In this document: one piece after another, positions 24,536-33,610 of the stretch
Layout: each line of letters begins with the position of its first letter
How positions within the stretch are numbered: position 1 is the stretch's first letter
Source: JBAZTO01 sp041661865
GTDB taxonomy: Bacteria > Planctomycetota > Phycisphaerae > SM23-33
Direction of reading: 5' to 3'
DNA length: 64,000 bases
Assembly: GCA_041661865.1 (NCBI GenBank)
Contig: JBAZTO010000001.1
Coordinates: forward strand, 1-64,000
The notes under the pieces: model-generated
Databases searched by the model: none
What the model saw: the letters and a program-made list of their open reading frames with translations, nothing else
Told to the model about the DNA's origin: nothing
Translations under genes and position numbers: made by a program

Positions 24536-24678
24536 TCCCACTCTGGTGGGCTCCATATGAGCCTGCCATGGGTAGTGCCGCCAAAGCCAACTCTTGACGG
24601 CACTCCCATTCAGGTAGAACACCTGGCCCGGGTGATCGGAGTTTCGACTCCGACGCCTTGGGTGTGAGGAAGGATCAC
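24536..24678 (+). promoter_or_regulatory. 143-nt leader: two hairpins, tRNA-like stretch, weak promoter
   Basis: No gene is seen. AGTGCCG (24574-24580) and CGGCACT (24598-24604) can pair. TTGACG (24594) with TAGAAC 15 nt later is a weak promoter candidate. Bases 24608-24653 resemble a tRNA D-arm, collapsed anticodon arm and T-arm. A GAGGAAGGA ribosome-binding site precedes ATG 24679. The region probably controls the large AAA+ gene downstream. Confidence 0.4.
24636..24653 (+). promoter_or_regulatory. UUCG-capped hairpin in leader
   Basis: TCGGAGT and ACTCCGA pair perfectly (7 bp) around a TTCG tetraloop, a very stable RNA cap. It lies 25 nt before the start codon, clear of the ribosome-binding site. 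It could protect the 5' end of the mRNA or be the remains of a T-arm. Confidence 0.55.
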
Positions 24679-27510
24679 ATGACGCTTAGCGCTGATAACG
24701 CTCGCCCCGATGGGGCTGAGCCCACGAATCCGCCGACTTCTTCTACGAGCAATATCCCCCCGCCACCTCCCCCGCCGCCGATCTCTGCCATCCCTCCGCC
24801 GCCTCCGCCGCCTCCGCCGCCCCCGGCCCCGCCTGCCCCGAATCAGAACCCGCCGTTACTGATGGGTGGTGCGGCCCTCGACAGCCTGCTGTCGATGTCG
24901 ATCCTCGACTCCGATCCGATCGCCAAGCCGTTGGTCCTCCTCGAAGAGTTCCCGTCGCAGGTCCGGTACTACCTCAAGAAGATTCAGCGCCAGAGCGACG
25001 AGACGATCGCAGAGCTGACCCGGCTCTACCTCTCCCAGCAGCCGATGATCGGCGGCATGCCCCGCATCGGGGCGCTGGAAGCTGACGACGGGCCTGCTGT
25101 CGAACTGTTGCCGAGCTATTCATCGGACTTGGACAAGAACTGGGAAGGACTGAAGGCCCGTGCCGGACGGTGCCAGCAGCATGAAAGCGACGCCGGCAAC
25201 CCCTATCTCCCGCGCTGGATCAGCAAGACTGAAGATCGCAGCAACCCCTGGCTCAAGGAAATGGGAGCCATCAGCGACAAAGCTAAGGAAGCTCTGACCA
25301 GCCTGTGCCGGATCTCCTCCCCGGACAGGAACGCTTCGTGGGCCTCGCTGCTCAGCATCCCGCCGACGGAGAACATGGAGTTCCTCGAAGACGTCTGCGT
25401 CGCCATGGGCAAGCAGGAGAAAACCTTCGTGCCGGATCTCGGCTCGGGCACCGAACCTGACTGGCGCTGGGCCAAGGCTCTCGCCCTGCTGGGCGGCCTT
25501 GGAACGACCGCAGTGCGGGTGGTCTTCAGCCGGGTCGACAACGACTCGGACTCGGGCGAACTGGATTACTGGGTGACCTGCACCGAAGAGGATCTGGCCA
25601 AGGACATCCTCAAGGGCCACCAGACCTCGGGCTTTCCTCTCGGCCTGCTCCGCTGCGAGTGGCCACGTCTCCAGCACGCGTTGATCGAGGAGATCTTCCC
25701 GATCGTCCCCAGCTGCCTGCTCGCGGCTCTGACCTTGCACATCTTCAAGCACTGCCGGGTCGCGTACAGCGTGGACAAGGTCATCGTCACCTACGCGCAC
25801 AAAGGAACGACAGGCCGGGTCGAACTCTTGGACGGTCAGCTCGACCGTCCGTTCTTCTCTGATGTCAACAAGGGCCTCTGCAAAGAGATGTGCTTTGCGC
25901 TCGGTATCCCCTTCCCCGGCGGGAAGTCGAGCAACTGGGTTGCTGACGCTGTCCTCACCGTCTTCGCAACGCTGACCCCGCGCCAGCTGTCCCGCGCCCG
26001 GCCCGTGAGTGACAAGTGCGAGTTCATTCCGGCGCCCTCCGTCGAGATCCGGCGTGCCAGGGAACCGGTTGTCGCTGTCCGCTGGGTCAACCCCGGTGTC
26101 GTCATCAAGGACGTCGCCATGGTCGACCTGACGACTGGCGAAGTCGAGAAGGATTACACCGTGAGAAACGAGGAGGTTATCATGTACGACTGGCCCATCA
26201 CCAATGCCGAAGCCGACGAGCTGCGGAACTGGCGAGCCCAGCTTCCCAAGACCGTCGAACCGGAAGACGCCGCAAGCGTCATCCGCCGGAAGATCGAGAA
26301 CATCAACGATCTGGGAGAGCCGGAGGGCTACAACGCCCTGATCAACGCGGTCATGACGGCTGACATGGCCAGGAAGGATCTGGCTGGCTCTGAGATCGGC
26401 AGTCTGCTGGTGCAGGAGTTCCCCCTGCTGTATGTGCTGCCCGTCGGCCACACGATGGACTCCACGACCAACCAGGGCAAGACGAACTTCGGTCGCCTCA
26501 TCGGCCGTGCCATGGTGCCGAGCATCACGGTGACGCAGATGAACATGAGCAGCTCGGCCCCAGCCCAGCGCTCGCTCGCCTGCCCGCTCGACCTCTACGG
26601 GACGGCCATCTTCGACGAGTTCCAGATCCCGTCGGACCCGGCTCACTTCCTGAACAGCCAGGGCATCCAGGCTCTCGCCACCGGCAGTACGGCTTCGCCG
26701 GGCCGTGCGAATGAGAACCACTTCGCCCAGCGCTTGAAGCATCCGCTGATCCTGGTCAGCAAGGTTGCGGTGGCCCCTGAGGACATCGTCAACCGCGCGC
26801 TGCCCACGTTCCTCGACGTGCTCAACGACCAGACCCGCGCCACGGGTCGTGCGCTGAACGAACTGCTGACCCCGACGGCCGGCATCCTGGTGCGCCTCGC
26901 GCACCTGCTGTGGATGAAGAAGAACAACATCGTCGCCAAGCTCATGGAGACCGACCAGCTGAGCGCGGCGGCCTGGCGCTTCGACGGCCACTACACCATC
27001 GCCCGCAGCTTTGGCTCGGCGAAGAGCATCGACGCGTACCTCATGAAGGCTCGCGAGCAGATGCGTCGCCAGCACGCTGAAGCCGAGCGTAGCGGTCTCG
27101 TTGATCAGGTCGGCATGTCCACCCGGTTCGACCCGAAGTGGTACTTCACCCACTGCAGCGAAAACACGCTGCAGATGATGCAGATGACCAGCACGGGCGA
27201 CCGCCTTGGTCAGATGTCGGCCGAGTCCGCGATGCGGGCTCTGGCGGAAGACGGTCAGACGCGTCGCTTCGACACCGTTCTCACGCAGTTCAGGATCAAG
27301 GAATACACGGTCGGCCAGAACTTCATCAACGCCATCACGAAGGAGAAGACGAGCAGTTGGACCCGGCCGGGATGGAGGATCTCCTACATCTCTTCTGACA
27401 AGTCCACGGTCAAGATTGGGGCGGCTAATGTCGCCTACGTCATCATCGAACGTCATACGGAGAAAGATACCAATGGTGATGAAGCCAGCGGATCCAAACG
27501 ATCCGCCTGA
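24679..27510 (+). CDS. poly-proline AAA+/P-loop protein, putative primase-helicase
   Basis: 943 residues, ATG 24679. Residues 28-55 are almost pure proline, a disordered tail. A large uncharacterised middle follows. The C-terminal third has a P-loop-like STTNQGKT (595-602), a Walker B-like TAIFDEF (D646, E647) and a sensor-like LKHPLILVSKVAV strand. This order resembles phage D5/virulence-associated E-type helicase domains that follow primases. The first glycine of the P-loop is missing. Its position next to DNA polymerase supports a replication role. I see no clear primase active site, so loader or helicase is equally possible. Confidence 0.5.
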   Translation: MTLSADNARPDGAEPTNPPTSSTSNIPPPPPPPPISAIPPPPPPPPPPPAPPAPNQNPPLLMGGAALDSLLSMSILDSDPIAKPLVLLEEFPSQVRYYLKKIQRQSDETIAELTRLYLSQQPMIGGMPRIGALEADDGPAVELLPSYSSDLDKNWEGLKARAGRCQQHESDAGNPYLPRWISKTEDRSNPWLKEMGAISDKAKEALTSLCRISSPDRNASWASLLSIPPTENMEFLEDVCVAMGKQEKTFVPDLGSGTEPDWRWAKALALLGGLGTTAVRVVFSRVDNDSDSGELDYWVTCTEEDLAKDILKGHQTSGFPLGLLRCEWPRLQHALIEEIFPIVPSCLLAALTLHIFKHCRVAYSVDKVIVTYAHKGTTGRVELLDGQLDRPFFSDVNKGLCKEMCFALGIPFPGGKSSNWVADAVLTVFATLTPRQLSRARPVSDKCEFIPAPSVEIRRAREPVVAVRWVNPGVVIKDVAMVDLTTGEVEKDYTVRNEEVIMYDWPITNAEADELRNWRAQLPKTVEPEDAASVIRRKIENINDLGEPEGYNALINAVMTADMARKDLAGSEIGSLLVQEFPLLYVLPVGHTMDSTTNQGKTNFGRLIGRAMVPSITVTQMNMSSSAPAQRSLACPLDLYGTAIFDEFQIPSDPAHFLNSQGIQALATGSTASPGRANENHFAQRLKHPLILVSKVAVAPEDIVNRALPTFLDVLNDQTRATGRALNELLTPTAGILVRLAHLLWMKKNNIVAKLMETDQLSAAAWRFDGHYTIARSFGSAKSIDAYLMKAREQMRRQHAEAERSGLVDQVGMSTRFDPKWYFTHCSENTLQMMQMTSTGDRLGQMSAESAMRALAEDGQTRRFDTVLTQFRIKEYTVGQNFINAITKEKTSSWTRPGWRISYISSDKSTVKIGAANVAYVIIERHTEKDTNGDEASGSKRSA

Positions 27511-29959
27511 CGCCATCGAAACGAACGAAGACGAACGGGACCAGGAGAACCACGGAAATAACGTCGACCCGAGCAAGTTGCCTCGAGGAGCCTCGGAAGG
27601 GCCGCTCTCGAAACTGACTCCGGTGTTCGTCGACTGCGAGACCTACGTCTCGGAGACCGTCAACCTGGATACCATGACGCTGCGGCAGTACCTCTCCGCA
27701 TCGTATCTGACCGCCATCGCGGTCGCCGTCGGCCCCACTGATCCGGTGCAGGTCTTCTACACCGCCAAGAACCCGGGGCCACCTGGCGCCGCGATGGTGA
27801 CGGATGAACTCCGGCAGGTTCTGGTGTATCTGGCTTCTGACCCCAACTACGTCTTCGTCGCGCACAACGCGTCGTTCGACGCTCGGGTGCTCAGATTCCA
27901 CCTGGGCGTGCCGCACCCGGTCAACGTGTGGTGCTCTATGGAAGGCGCGATGGGAGCCTGGCCGGAACTGCCCGGCGGCTTCAGCCTGTCCAATCTCGCC
28001 AAGCGGCTCCGGTTGCCCGAGGACCGGCGCAAGCTGGAACTCGATCTCCACCGGTTGCAGAAGCTGCAGGACAAGTGTCCTCTCGCTGCTGCAAAGGCTG
28101 ACGAACTGATCGTCAGCCAGATGAAGTCGATCCTGAAGGTTGGAGGCATCCCCTGGCCTGAAGACGATGTCATCACGCGCGACCTCTGTGCGTTCGTGCT
28201 GGCGATCTACAACCAGCGCGACGTCGAAGCAATGCGCGACGTGTTCCTCCTGCAGGCGGCTCGACTGCCCGCGGTTGAACAAGGCGTGGCACTTCGGACG
28301 CACCATCAGCGCCGTCATCACTTCATGGTCGACAGCGTCCGGTTGGACGAGTTCGTCACCAAGATGGATGAGAACGCGGCCTACGCGGAGAAGGAGGTCG
28401 AGGCCATGGTCGGCACGGGCGATCTGCGTGCCGTGTTCAACCGTGACAACGACAACGGCATCCTGACGTCGATCCGCTACAAGCGGCTGAAGAACCTCGT
28501 GAACGACAAGCTCGCGACTGAACAGTTCGAGAGCACCTCGCTCAAGAAGATCTCTCCGCTCCAGCTCGCGCGCAACCCGAAGGTGTACGAGCTGCTCACG
28601 CAGACGACGCGTGCTGGCAAGATGATGTCCCACAAGCGCCGGGCCAAGGTGTTTGCTGGGGTGGACGAAGTCGACACCGAACTGGGCTATGCCCGTGCCC
28701 ACACGGGTCGGTTCAGTTCTCCGTCGACCGGCAAGGGCCTCAACCTGCATAACGTGCCCAAGCACGACAAGGCTGTGGCTGAACCGGTGCGCAAGCTGTT
28801 CCGCGTTCCCCCAGGCTTCTGCCTGGTCCGCGGCGACTTGGCGAACGTCGAGTTCCGCATCGAAGGCTACCTCACTGGTGCCGTGAACGTGTTCAAGATG
28901 TTCGACTCGCTCAAGGGCGGCAACATCTTCACCGACCCGTATTCGTCGACCTGGCAGAACATGACGGGCGTCAAGATCACGAAGAAAGACCCCGTCCGTC
29001 AGGTTGCCAAGTCGGCAACCCTCGGCCTGGGCTTCTGCATGAGCCCGCCCGGGTATGCCAAGGTGCTGCTGATGGTTCTCGCGGACAAGAAGTCCGGCGT
29101 CTCCGAACAGATCCTGCATGACATCATCATCAAGAACTCCTGGCACATGCCTCGTGGCGATCGTGTCCAGCGGATCATGCTGATGCTCGGATGCTCGCAG
29201 ACGGTGGCCATCGCCGCCTACTACATCCACAAGCTGTTCAACGAGGCGTATCCCGAGTTCCGCATGACTGCCTACTGGCTGGTCAAGGTCATCGAAGAGG
29301 TCGCCGCGTCGGGGTCCAACCGGGACCAGGCCCGCTTCCGCATCGACGAAATGTACAAGACCACTGACGCCCCAGATCGGAACCTGATCAACCTGGAGAT
29401 CGATGACGATCCCCTGACGTTGTATCCCAGCGTTCGTGCTTGCTGCGGCCCGTGGCCGCGCACGGTTTGCTGGCGTGAGCCGCACATGCGGAAGACGGAC
29501 TTCGCTGGGGCTGATGCCCAGAAGAAGCTCACCATCCGCAAGGCGACCGGCGAGTTCAAGGTGTTCACCCCGCAGTTGGCGATTGAGAACGTCACCCAGG
29601 CTGCAGCGCGCAATGCGCTGTGCATGGGCGTCGAACGCCTCGACCACCTCGGGTTCCGCGACATCATCCATGTCCATGACGAAATCATGATCCTCTGCCG
29701 CCGTGAGCGGGAGCATGTTCTCGCCGCCCGTGACGCGCTCATCGACACCTTCGGCCCGAAGCACACCATGCCCTACGCATGGTCCATTCTGGTGAAGCCC
29801 GATGAAGTCACGCTGACCGAGTCGCTGTACGAAGACGAACTCGACATCCTTCCGCGTGACAAGACCTACAAGAACAAAGAGGGCCAGGAAGTTCCTGGTC
29901 CCGATCGCTGGGGCCGCATCGAGCGGAATGAACCCGGCTGCCTGCTTGCTCTCCCCTGA
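27473..29959 (+). CDS. DNA polymerase, family A, with 3'-5' exonuclease
   Basis: 828 residues. ATG 27473 follows a GAGAAAG site and overlaps the upstream gene by 38 nt. The first 45 residues are a charged disordered tail. Exonuclease domain: FVDCET (D54, E56), AHNASFDARVL and YNQRDVEAM (DEDDy type). Polymerase: motif A RGDLANVEF (D455, E460), O-helix RQVAKSATLGLGF (R509, K513) and motif C HVHDE (H735-E737), so all catalytic acids are present. It is the likely replicative polymerase. The O-helix positions matching E. coli F762 and Y766 are Leu517 and Phe521. Confidence 0.92.
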   Translation: MVMKPADPNDPPDAIETNEDERDQENHGNNVDPSKLPRGASEGPLSKLTPVFVDCETYVSETVNLDTMTLRQYLSASYLTAIAVAVGPTDPVQVFYTAKNPGPPGAAMVTDELRQVLVYLASDPNYVFVAHNASFDARVLRFHLGVPHPVNVWCSMEGAMGAWPELPGGFSLSNLAKRLRLPEDRRKLELDLHRLQKLQDKCPLAAAKADELIVSQMKSILKVGGIPWPEDDVITRDLCAFVLAIYNQRDVEAMRDVFLLQAARLPAVEQGVALRTHHQRRHHFMVDSVRLDEFVTKMDENAAYAEKEVEAMVGTGDLRAVFNRDNDNGILTSIRYKRLKNLVNDKLATEQFESTSLKKISPLQLARNPKVYELLTQTTRAGKMMSHKRRAKVFAGVDEVDTELGYARAHTGRFSSPSTGKGLNLHNVPKHDKAVAEPVRKLFRVPPGFCLVRGDLANVEFRIEGYLTGAVNVFKMFDSLKGGNIFTDPYSSTWQNMTGVKITKKDPVRQVAKSATLGLGFCMSPPGYAKVLLMVLADKKSGVSEQILHDIIIKNSWHMPRGDRVQRIMLMLGCSQTVAIAAYYIHKLFNEAYPEFRMTAYWLVKVIEEVAASGSNRDQARFRIDEMYKTTDAPDRNLINLEIDDDPLTLYPSVRACCGPWPRTVCWREPHMRKTDFAGADAQKKLTIRKATGEFKVFTPQLAIENVTQAAARNALCMGVERLDHLGFRDIIHVHDEIMILCRREREHVLAARDALIDTFGPKHTMPYAWSILVKPDEVTLTESLYEDELDILPRDKTYKNKEGQEVPGPDRWGRIERNEPGCLLALP

Positions 29960-29973
29960 ACCAAGGATTCAAC

Positions 29974-30489
29974 GTGAACGATACCCCCGCCCCCACCCCG
30001 CTGCCCGACTTCATCTTCAAGGAGGAGCAGTTCTTCGGCTCCAACGGCAAGATCGTCCTGCGGCGCCATGTCGTCGCCGGCCGTGAGCCCGAGAAGTGGC
30101 GCGAGTTCCTCGGCGTCACCGTCGTCGATCTGCCGATCGGCGAAAACCCGGATGGCACCTGGGTGACCAAGAAGCACGAGATCACCTTCCCGTTCTTCGG
30201 CATCTCGACCCACGTCCACAAGAACCCGATCAAGTGCGCCCAGGAATGCTTCAAGACCTACGATGCGGTCGAACAGACGGCGCAGATCGACACCATCGAG
30301 CACTACAAGAAGGCCGTCCGCGCCCACATCGCCAAGGCGAAGGAGATCGAGGACAAGGCCAAGGCCGAAGGCAAGTCGATCGTCATCCCCGGCCACAGCG
30401 TGGCGGGCGAACGGCACCTCGACCGCGAGGGTAACGAGATCCCCGAACCCGCTGCCAAGCCGAAGAAGAGCGTCATCATCGGCGCCTGA
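29974..30489 (+). CDS. unknown protein in replication operon
   Basis: 171 residues from GTG 29974, 14 nt after the polymerase. A beta-rich N-terminal domain (GKIVLRRHVVAG) is followed by a helical, lysine-rich region (AKAKEIEDKAKAEGKS) and a basic tail. It may be a polymerase accessory or DNA-binding protein from position only. Confidence 0.7.
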   Translation: MNDTPAPTPLPDFIFKEEQFFGSNGKIVLRRHVVAGREPEKWREFLGVTVVDLPIGENPDGTWVTKKHEITFPFFGISTHVHKNPIKCAQECFKTYDAVEQTAQIDTIEHYKKAVRAHIAKAKEIEDKAKAEGKSIVIPGHSVAGERHLDREGNEIPEPAAKPKKSVIIGA

Positions 30490-30496
30490 CGGTTCA

Positions 30497-32530
30497 ATGA
30501 GCATCCAGCTTCCAACGTATTCATTCTTTCCGCACCTATCGTTTCCTGAAACGGTGGGTATGCGGAAGGAGTGCAAAATCCAAAGCACCTCGGATAGCGA
30601 ACGCAAGATCGCTGGCCTCGTGCTGGCGATCTGCAACATGATTACGACTGGGAAGCCGTCCAATGATCTGACGATCCCCCAGTTCCATTCGGAACTTCAG
30701 GCCGCAGCTGATAGCCTGGACGTCCCGCTCGGTCGCATGATCGACTGGGCGGGATCGGTCATGCTCGACCCCTCCGTCACGCTGACGGCAGAAGAGATGA
30801 AGGCCGTTCCGACGCGGAACAAAGCGAAGGACTTCGACCTCCACGGCTATCAGATCACCACGGCCGGCTGGTGTGCCCGCCGGCTGGGATCCGTTGAAGC
30901 CCTGGGATGCGGTGTCGGCAAGACCGCCACTTCCATCGCAGCAGCTATCGCTGGCAAGCGCCTGGGAACCTTCAAGGGTAACCGGGTCTACATCATCTGC
31001 CCGCTTAACGCGATGGCGACCTGGCGCAAGGCTGTGCCAGATCTCGAGGCTGAGTTCGCTGAAGTGCAGATCGTCAGCGTTGACAGCCTGCACCACTACA
31101 AAGGCCTGACCGTGGCTGACGGCGGCGCGCTCATCATCGACGAGTGCCACAAGACCAAGCACGAGGCGACGGGACGGACCAAAGAGGCGTACGAAGTCCG
31201 ACGCTGTTTCGAGTGGGCAACCTGTCTCACCGGATCTTTGCTCCACACCGGGCCGGAAGGCCTGATGACCATCCTCGACCTCGCATGCCCTGGCCTCAGT
31301 CGATTCATCGACAAGTGGGCCTTCGGCGAAGCCTTCTCCTGCATCGCCACCAAGCCCGTGCAGATGGGAGGGCGGCGTCGCAACAAGCACTCGCTCGTCA
31401 TCCCTGGCGACGAACCGCGGCCGTTCCTGGCCCGGTATCTGGAACGCGCAGCTCGTTCGCTGTCGCTTACCAGCCCAGAAGTCGCTGCTGTCGTCCAAGT
31501 CCCGGGCCAGACGGCGACCACTGTCGACACCTGGGAGAAGCCCGACTGGGTCATCAAGCTCTTCGCCGAGTGCCGCGAGAACATCGAGGCTGCTGCGAAG
31601 GCCCCAGCCGGAACGGTCATCCCCGGAATCAACGAGGCCCTCTGGGCTCCCGACGTCCCCTGGCAAACCCTCATGGGTGCGCTGGCCGTCTGCATCATGG
31701 AAGAAACGCGCGAAGAGATCCTCGAAGTCGCCAACGAAATCGAGAACTCTGCAGTCACGAGCATTGAGAATGCCGTGAAGTCGATCCAGACTAAGCTGGA
31801 CGATCCGTTCTTCCGCGAGGGAGACCTCGAATGGCTCGGCCGCCGGAAGCCTCTGGCTGCGCTGATCAAGAACCCGGGCCTGCCCACGTTCCCCAAGGTG
31901 CTGCACGCGGCGTGCCGCGTCGGCCGCTATGATCAGGTGATCGTCAAGACCACTGAGATCGTTGGGGAACTGAAGAACGTGACCTGGCGTTTCAAGTACG
32001 GCCCGGGCCACGACCGGAAGAACCCCGGCATCGGCCCGAAGTGCCAGTTCGTCCTCGACTGGCTGCGGGACAATGAGAAGGAGCCGCTCGTCGCCGGTGC
32101 GGCCGGCCGCGGGTCGGTGAGCGTGATCGCCAAGGCTCTCGAAGAGCAAGGCATCTCGCATCGCATCATCCGTGGCGGCGTGTCGTCCAAGCACCGCGAG
32201 CAGTTCGTCGACGAGTTCAACAATGGAGACGTCCGCGTCATGCTGGTCCAGCAGGTCGCGGGATCTGAATCCATCGACCTCATCCGGGCTGCCACGAGCA
32301 TGCTGGTGGACCACGACTGGTCCGCGAATACCTACGAACAATATCTGGCCCGAACCAATCGGCAGGGTCAGAAGCGCGAGTGCATCCATTACGATCTGTC
32401 CTTCAACGGGGTGCAGACCGAGAGCATCGGTCGCCTCATCCGTGGCCGGGACTTCGACGCCCAGACCCGCGCTCTCCTCGAGAAGGAGTGCAACATGAAC
32501 AACGTTCTGTCCTCACTTTTGAGGGAGTAA
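30497..32530 (+). CDS. SNF2-like SF2 helicase
   Basis: 677 residues, ATG 30497. The first 110 residues are an extra domain. The ATPase core has Walker A GCGVGKT (137-143), motif II DECH (215-218), CLTGSLL as motif III, and a C-terminal lobe with VAGSESIDLIRAATSMLVDHDW and YLARTNRQGQ (motifs V and VI). This Q/R-rich ending is typical of SNF2/Rad54-like translocases that remodel DNA or displace proteins during phage replication and recombination. There is no nuclease domain. It overlaps neither neighbour; the gaps are 7 and 1 nt. Confidence 0.85.
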   Translation: MSIQLPTYSFFPHLSFPETVGMRKECKIQSTSDSERKIAGLVLAICNMITTGKPSNDLTIPQFHSELQAAADSLDVPLGRMIDWAGSVMLDPSVTLTAEEMKAVPTRNKAKDFDLHGYQITTAGWCARRLGSVEALGCGVGKTATSIAAAIAGKRLGTFKGNRVYIICPLNAMATWRKAVPDLEAEFAEVQIVSVDSLHHYKGLTVADGGALIIDECHKTKHEATGRTKEAYEVRRCFEWATCLTGSLLHTGPEGLMTILDLACPGLSRFIDKWAFGEAFSCIATKPVQMGGRRRNKHSLVIPGDEPRPFLARYLERAARSLSLTSPEVAAVVQVPGQTATTVDTWEKPDWVIKLFAECRENIEAAAKAPAGTVIPGINEALWAPDVPWQTLMGALAVCIMEETREEILEVANEIENSAVTSIENAVKSIQTKLDDPFFREGDLEWLGRRKPLAALIKNPGLPTFPKVLHAACRVGRYDQVIVKTTEIVGELKNVTWRFKYGPGHDRKNPGIGPKCQFVLDWLRDNEKEPLVAGAAGRGSVSVIAKALEEQGISHRIIRGGVSSKHREQFVDEFNNGDVRVMLVQQVAGSESIDLIRAATSMLVDHDWSANTYEQYLARTNRQGQKRECIHYDLSFNGVQTESIGRLIRGRDFDAQTRALLEKECNMNNVLSSLLRE

Positions 32531-32531
32531 C

Positions 32532-32759
32532 ATGAACATCAACGACGTCTTCAATGATGGCGCAGGGCTGCAGTATTTCGTGCTCCCGCTCTGCGACAAC
32601 ATCTTGCAGAGGCAGTACCCGGAAAGCATCACGAATCGTGCCAAGCTCATCAAGGCCGAAACGGAGAAGCTCCTGGCGGACCTAAACGGGGTCGTCAAAC
32701 AGGAGCAGAATCCTGCAGTCCCGGGCCTGCCCGGCATGGCCATGGGGCCGCCGGAATGA
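32532..32759 (+). CDS. small unknown protein
   Basis: 75 residues, one base after the helicase stop. Helical, with a short proline/glycine tail (VPGLPGMAMGPPE). Function unknown. It overlaps the next gene by 4 nt. Confidence 0.7.
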   Translation: MNINDVFNDGAGLQYFVLPLCDNILQRQYPESITNRAKLIKAETEKLLADLNGVVKQEQNPAVPGLPGMAMGPPE

Positions 32760-32938
32760 CTGAATGGCAAACCGAACGAGAACGCCTGGTCGTCGAGCTG
32801 GAAAGCGCCTCGACGGTCCTGCGTCGCGTCGTCAAGACGCCCGAGGTATGGCACCGCGTTCGGCAGTCCGCCCAGCGGGCGCTCGAACAGGTCGAAGTCG
32901 CGAAGCAGCAGCTGCTCGAACAGGAGCATCCGCTGTGA
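32756..32938 (+). CDS. small helical protein, unknown
   Basis: 60 residues, ATG 32756 in an ATGA overlap. A single long amphipathic helical pattern (QRALEQVEVAKQQLLEQE) suggests a coiled-coil dimer. The stop overlaps the next GTG. Confidence 0.7.
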   Translation: MTEWQTERERLVVELESASTVLRRVVKTPEVWHRVRQSAQRALEQVEVAKQQLLEQEHPL

Positions 32939-33516
32939 CGACGATGGCCCCGTTGTCCGGCACCGCCGGCGAGCCCCCGGACAACGTCCGGGTGGTGATC
33001 AAGGCCGATGCCGGCCACAACCCCTACATCGCGACGAGCTACGGCGCCGTCGGCCGTAGCTGGCTCGCCACCGTGACCAACAAGGAGAACGAGGCCACCG
33101 TCACCCTCATGGTCTCGGCGGCTTCGGGTTCCCAGGACCCGCCGACGGCAGGCCAGATCTGCAAGGCCCTGCAGGCTGATCTCGCCTTGAGCGAGCTGTC
33201 AGCCGAACAGTTGGCCAAGCACTTCGGCTACAAGCTGGATGGGCACAGCCTGGCCGATGCAGCCTTCGTGAAGGGCGCTCTCGCCCGCCGTGCAGCCTAC
33301 GCCAAGCTGGTTGGTTTAGACCCATCCTGCCCGGCTGTGAAGAACACGAAAGAAACCAACGAGCAGGCGAATGGGGTCCTGGCACCGCCAGCCCCTCCCG
33401 CGCCTGTTCAGCGAACAAGAAAGAAGAACAGTGACGCCCCTGCGGCGCTCCCACCTCCGCCACCCCCGCCACCGCCCCCTGGGCGGCCGGATGTGGCCGC
33501 GGTCCTCGACTTCTAA
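32935..33516 (+). CDS. unknown protein with poly-proline tail
   Basis: 193 residues from GTG 32935 (GTGA overlap); an ATG four codons in is an alternative. A beta-rich first 60 residues, a helical middle (SAEQLAKHFGYKLDGHSLADAAF), a basic linker (RTRKKN), then ten consecutive prolines and the tip PDVAAVLDF. The acidic/hydrophobic last residues recall the SSB C-terminal tip that recruits partners, but there is no recognisable OB fold. A palindromic terminator follows. Confidence 0.65.
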   Translation: MTTMAPLSGTAGEPPDNVRVVIKADAGHNPYIATSYGAVGRSWLATVTNKENEATVTLMVSAASGSQDPPTAGQICKALQADLALSELSAEQLAKHFGYKLDGHSLADAAFVKGALARRAAYAKLVGLDPSCPAVKNTKETNEQANGVLAPPAPPAPVQRTRKKNSDAPAALPPPPPPPPPPGRPDVAAVLDF

Positions 33517-33524
33517 CCACTCTG

Positions 33525-33550
33525 TGAGGGGGCTAACGTTAGCCCCCTCA
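33525..33550 (+). terminator. 26-bp perfect palindrome after the replication operon
   Basis: TGAGGGGGCTAAC and GTTAGCCCCCTCA are exact inverted repeats with no spacer, so the RNA would form an 11-bp stem with a small loop. It lies 8 nt after the stop of the preceding gene. There is no T-run. It might also be a symmetric protein-binding site. A TTGACT box at 33560 follows, without a convincing -10. Confidence 0.6.
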
Positions 33551-33610
33551 AAGTATCCCTTGACTCGGCCAACCAGCCGACAAGTTCACGCCCATCCAAG
33601 GATGATTCCC

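Noticed and set aside
24600..24660. Functional tRNA gene
   Set aside because: No acceptor stem can be formed, the anticodon loop is absent and the D-loop is too short, so only a remnant or chance resemblance is reported.
25120..27576. Long minus-strand frame opposite the AAA+ gene
   Set aside because: Shadow of the plus-strand gene. The plus strand shows P-loop and Walker B motifs, coupled neighbours and a ribosome-binding site.
27443..29764. Minus-strand frame opposite the DNA polymerase
   Set aside because: The plus strand encodes all polymerase motifs; the antisense product is compositionally shadow-like.
33560..33588. Promoter at TTGACT 33560
   Set aside because: No -10 hexamer with more than three matches lies 15-19 nt downstream.
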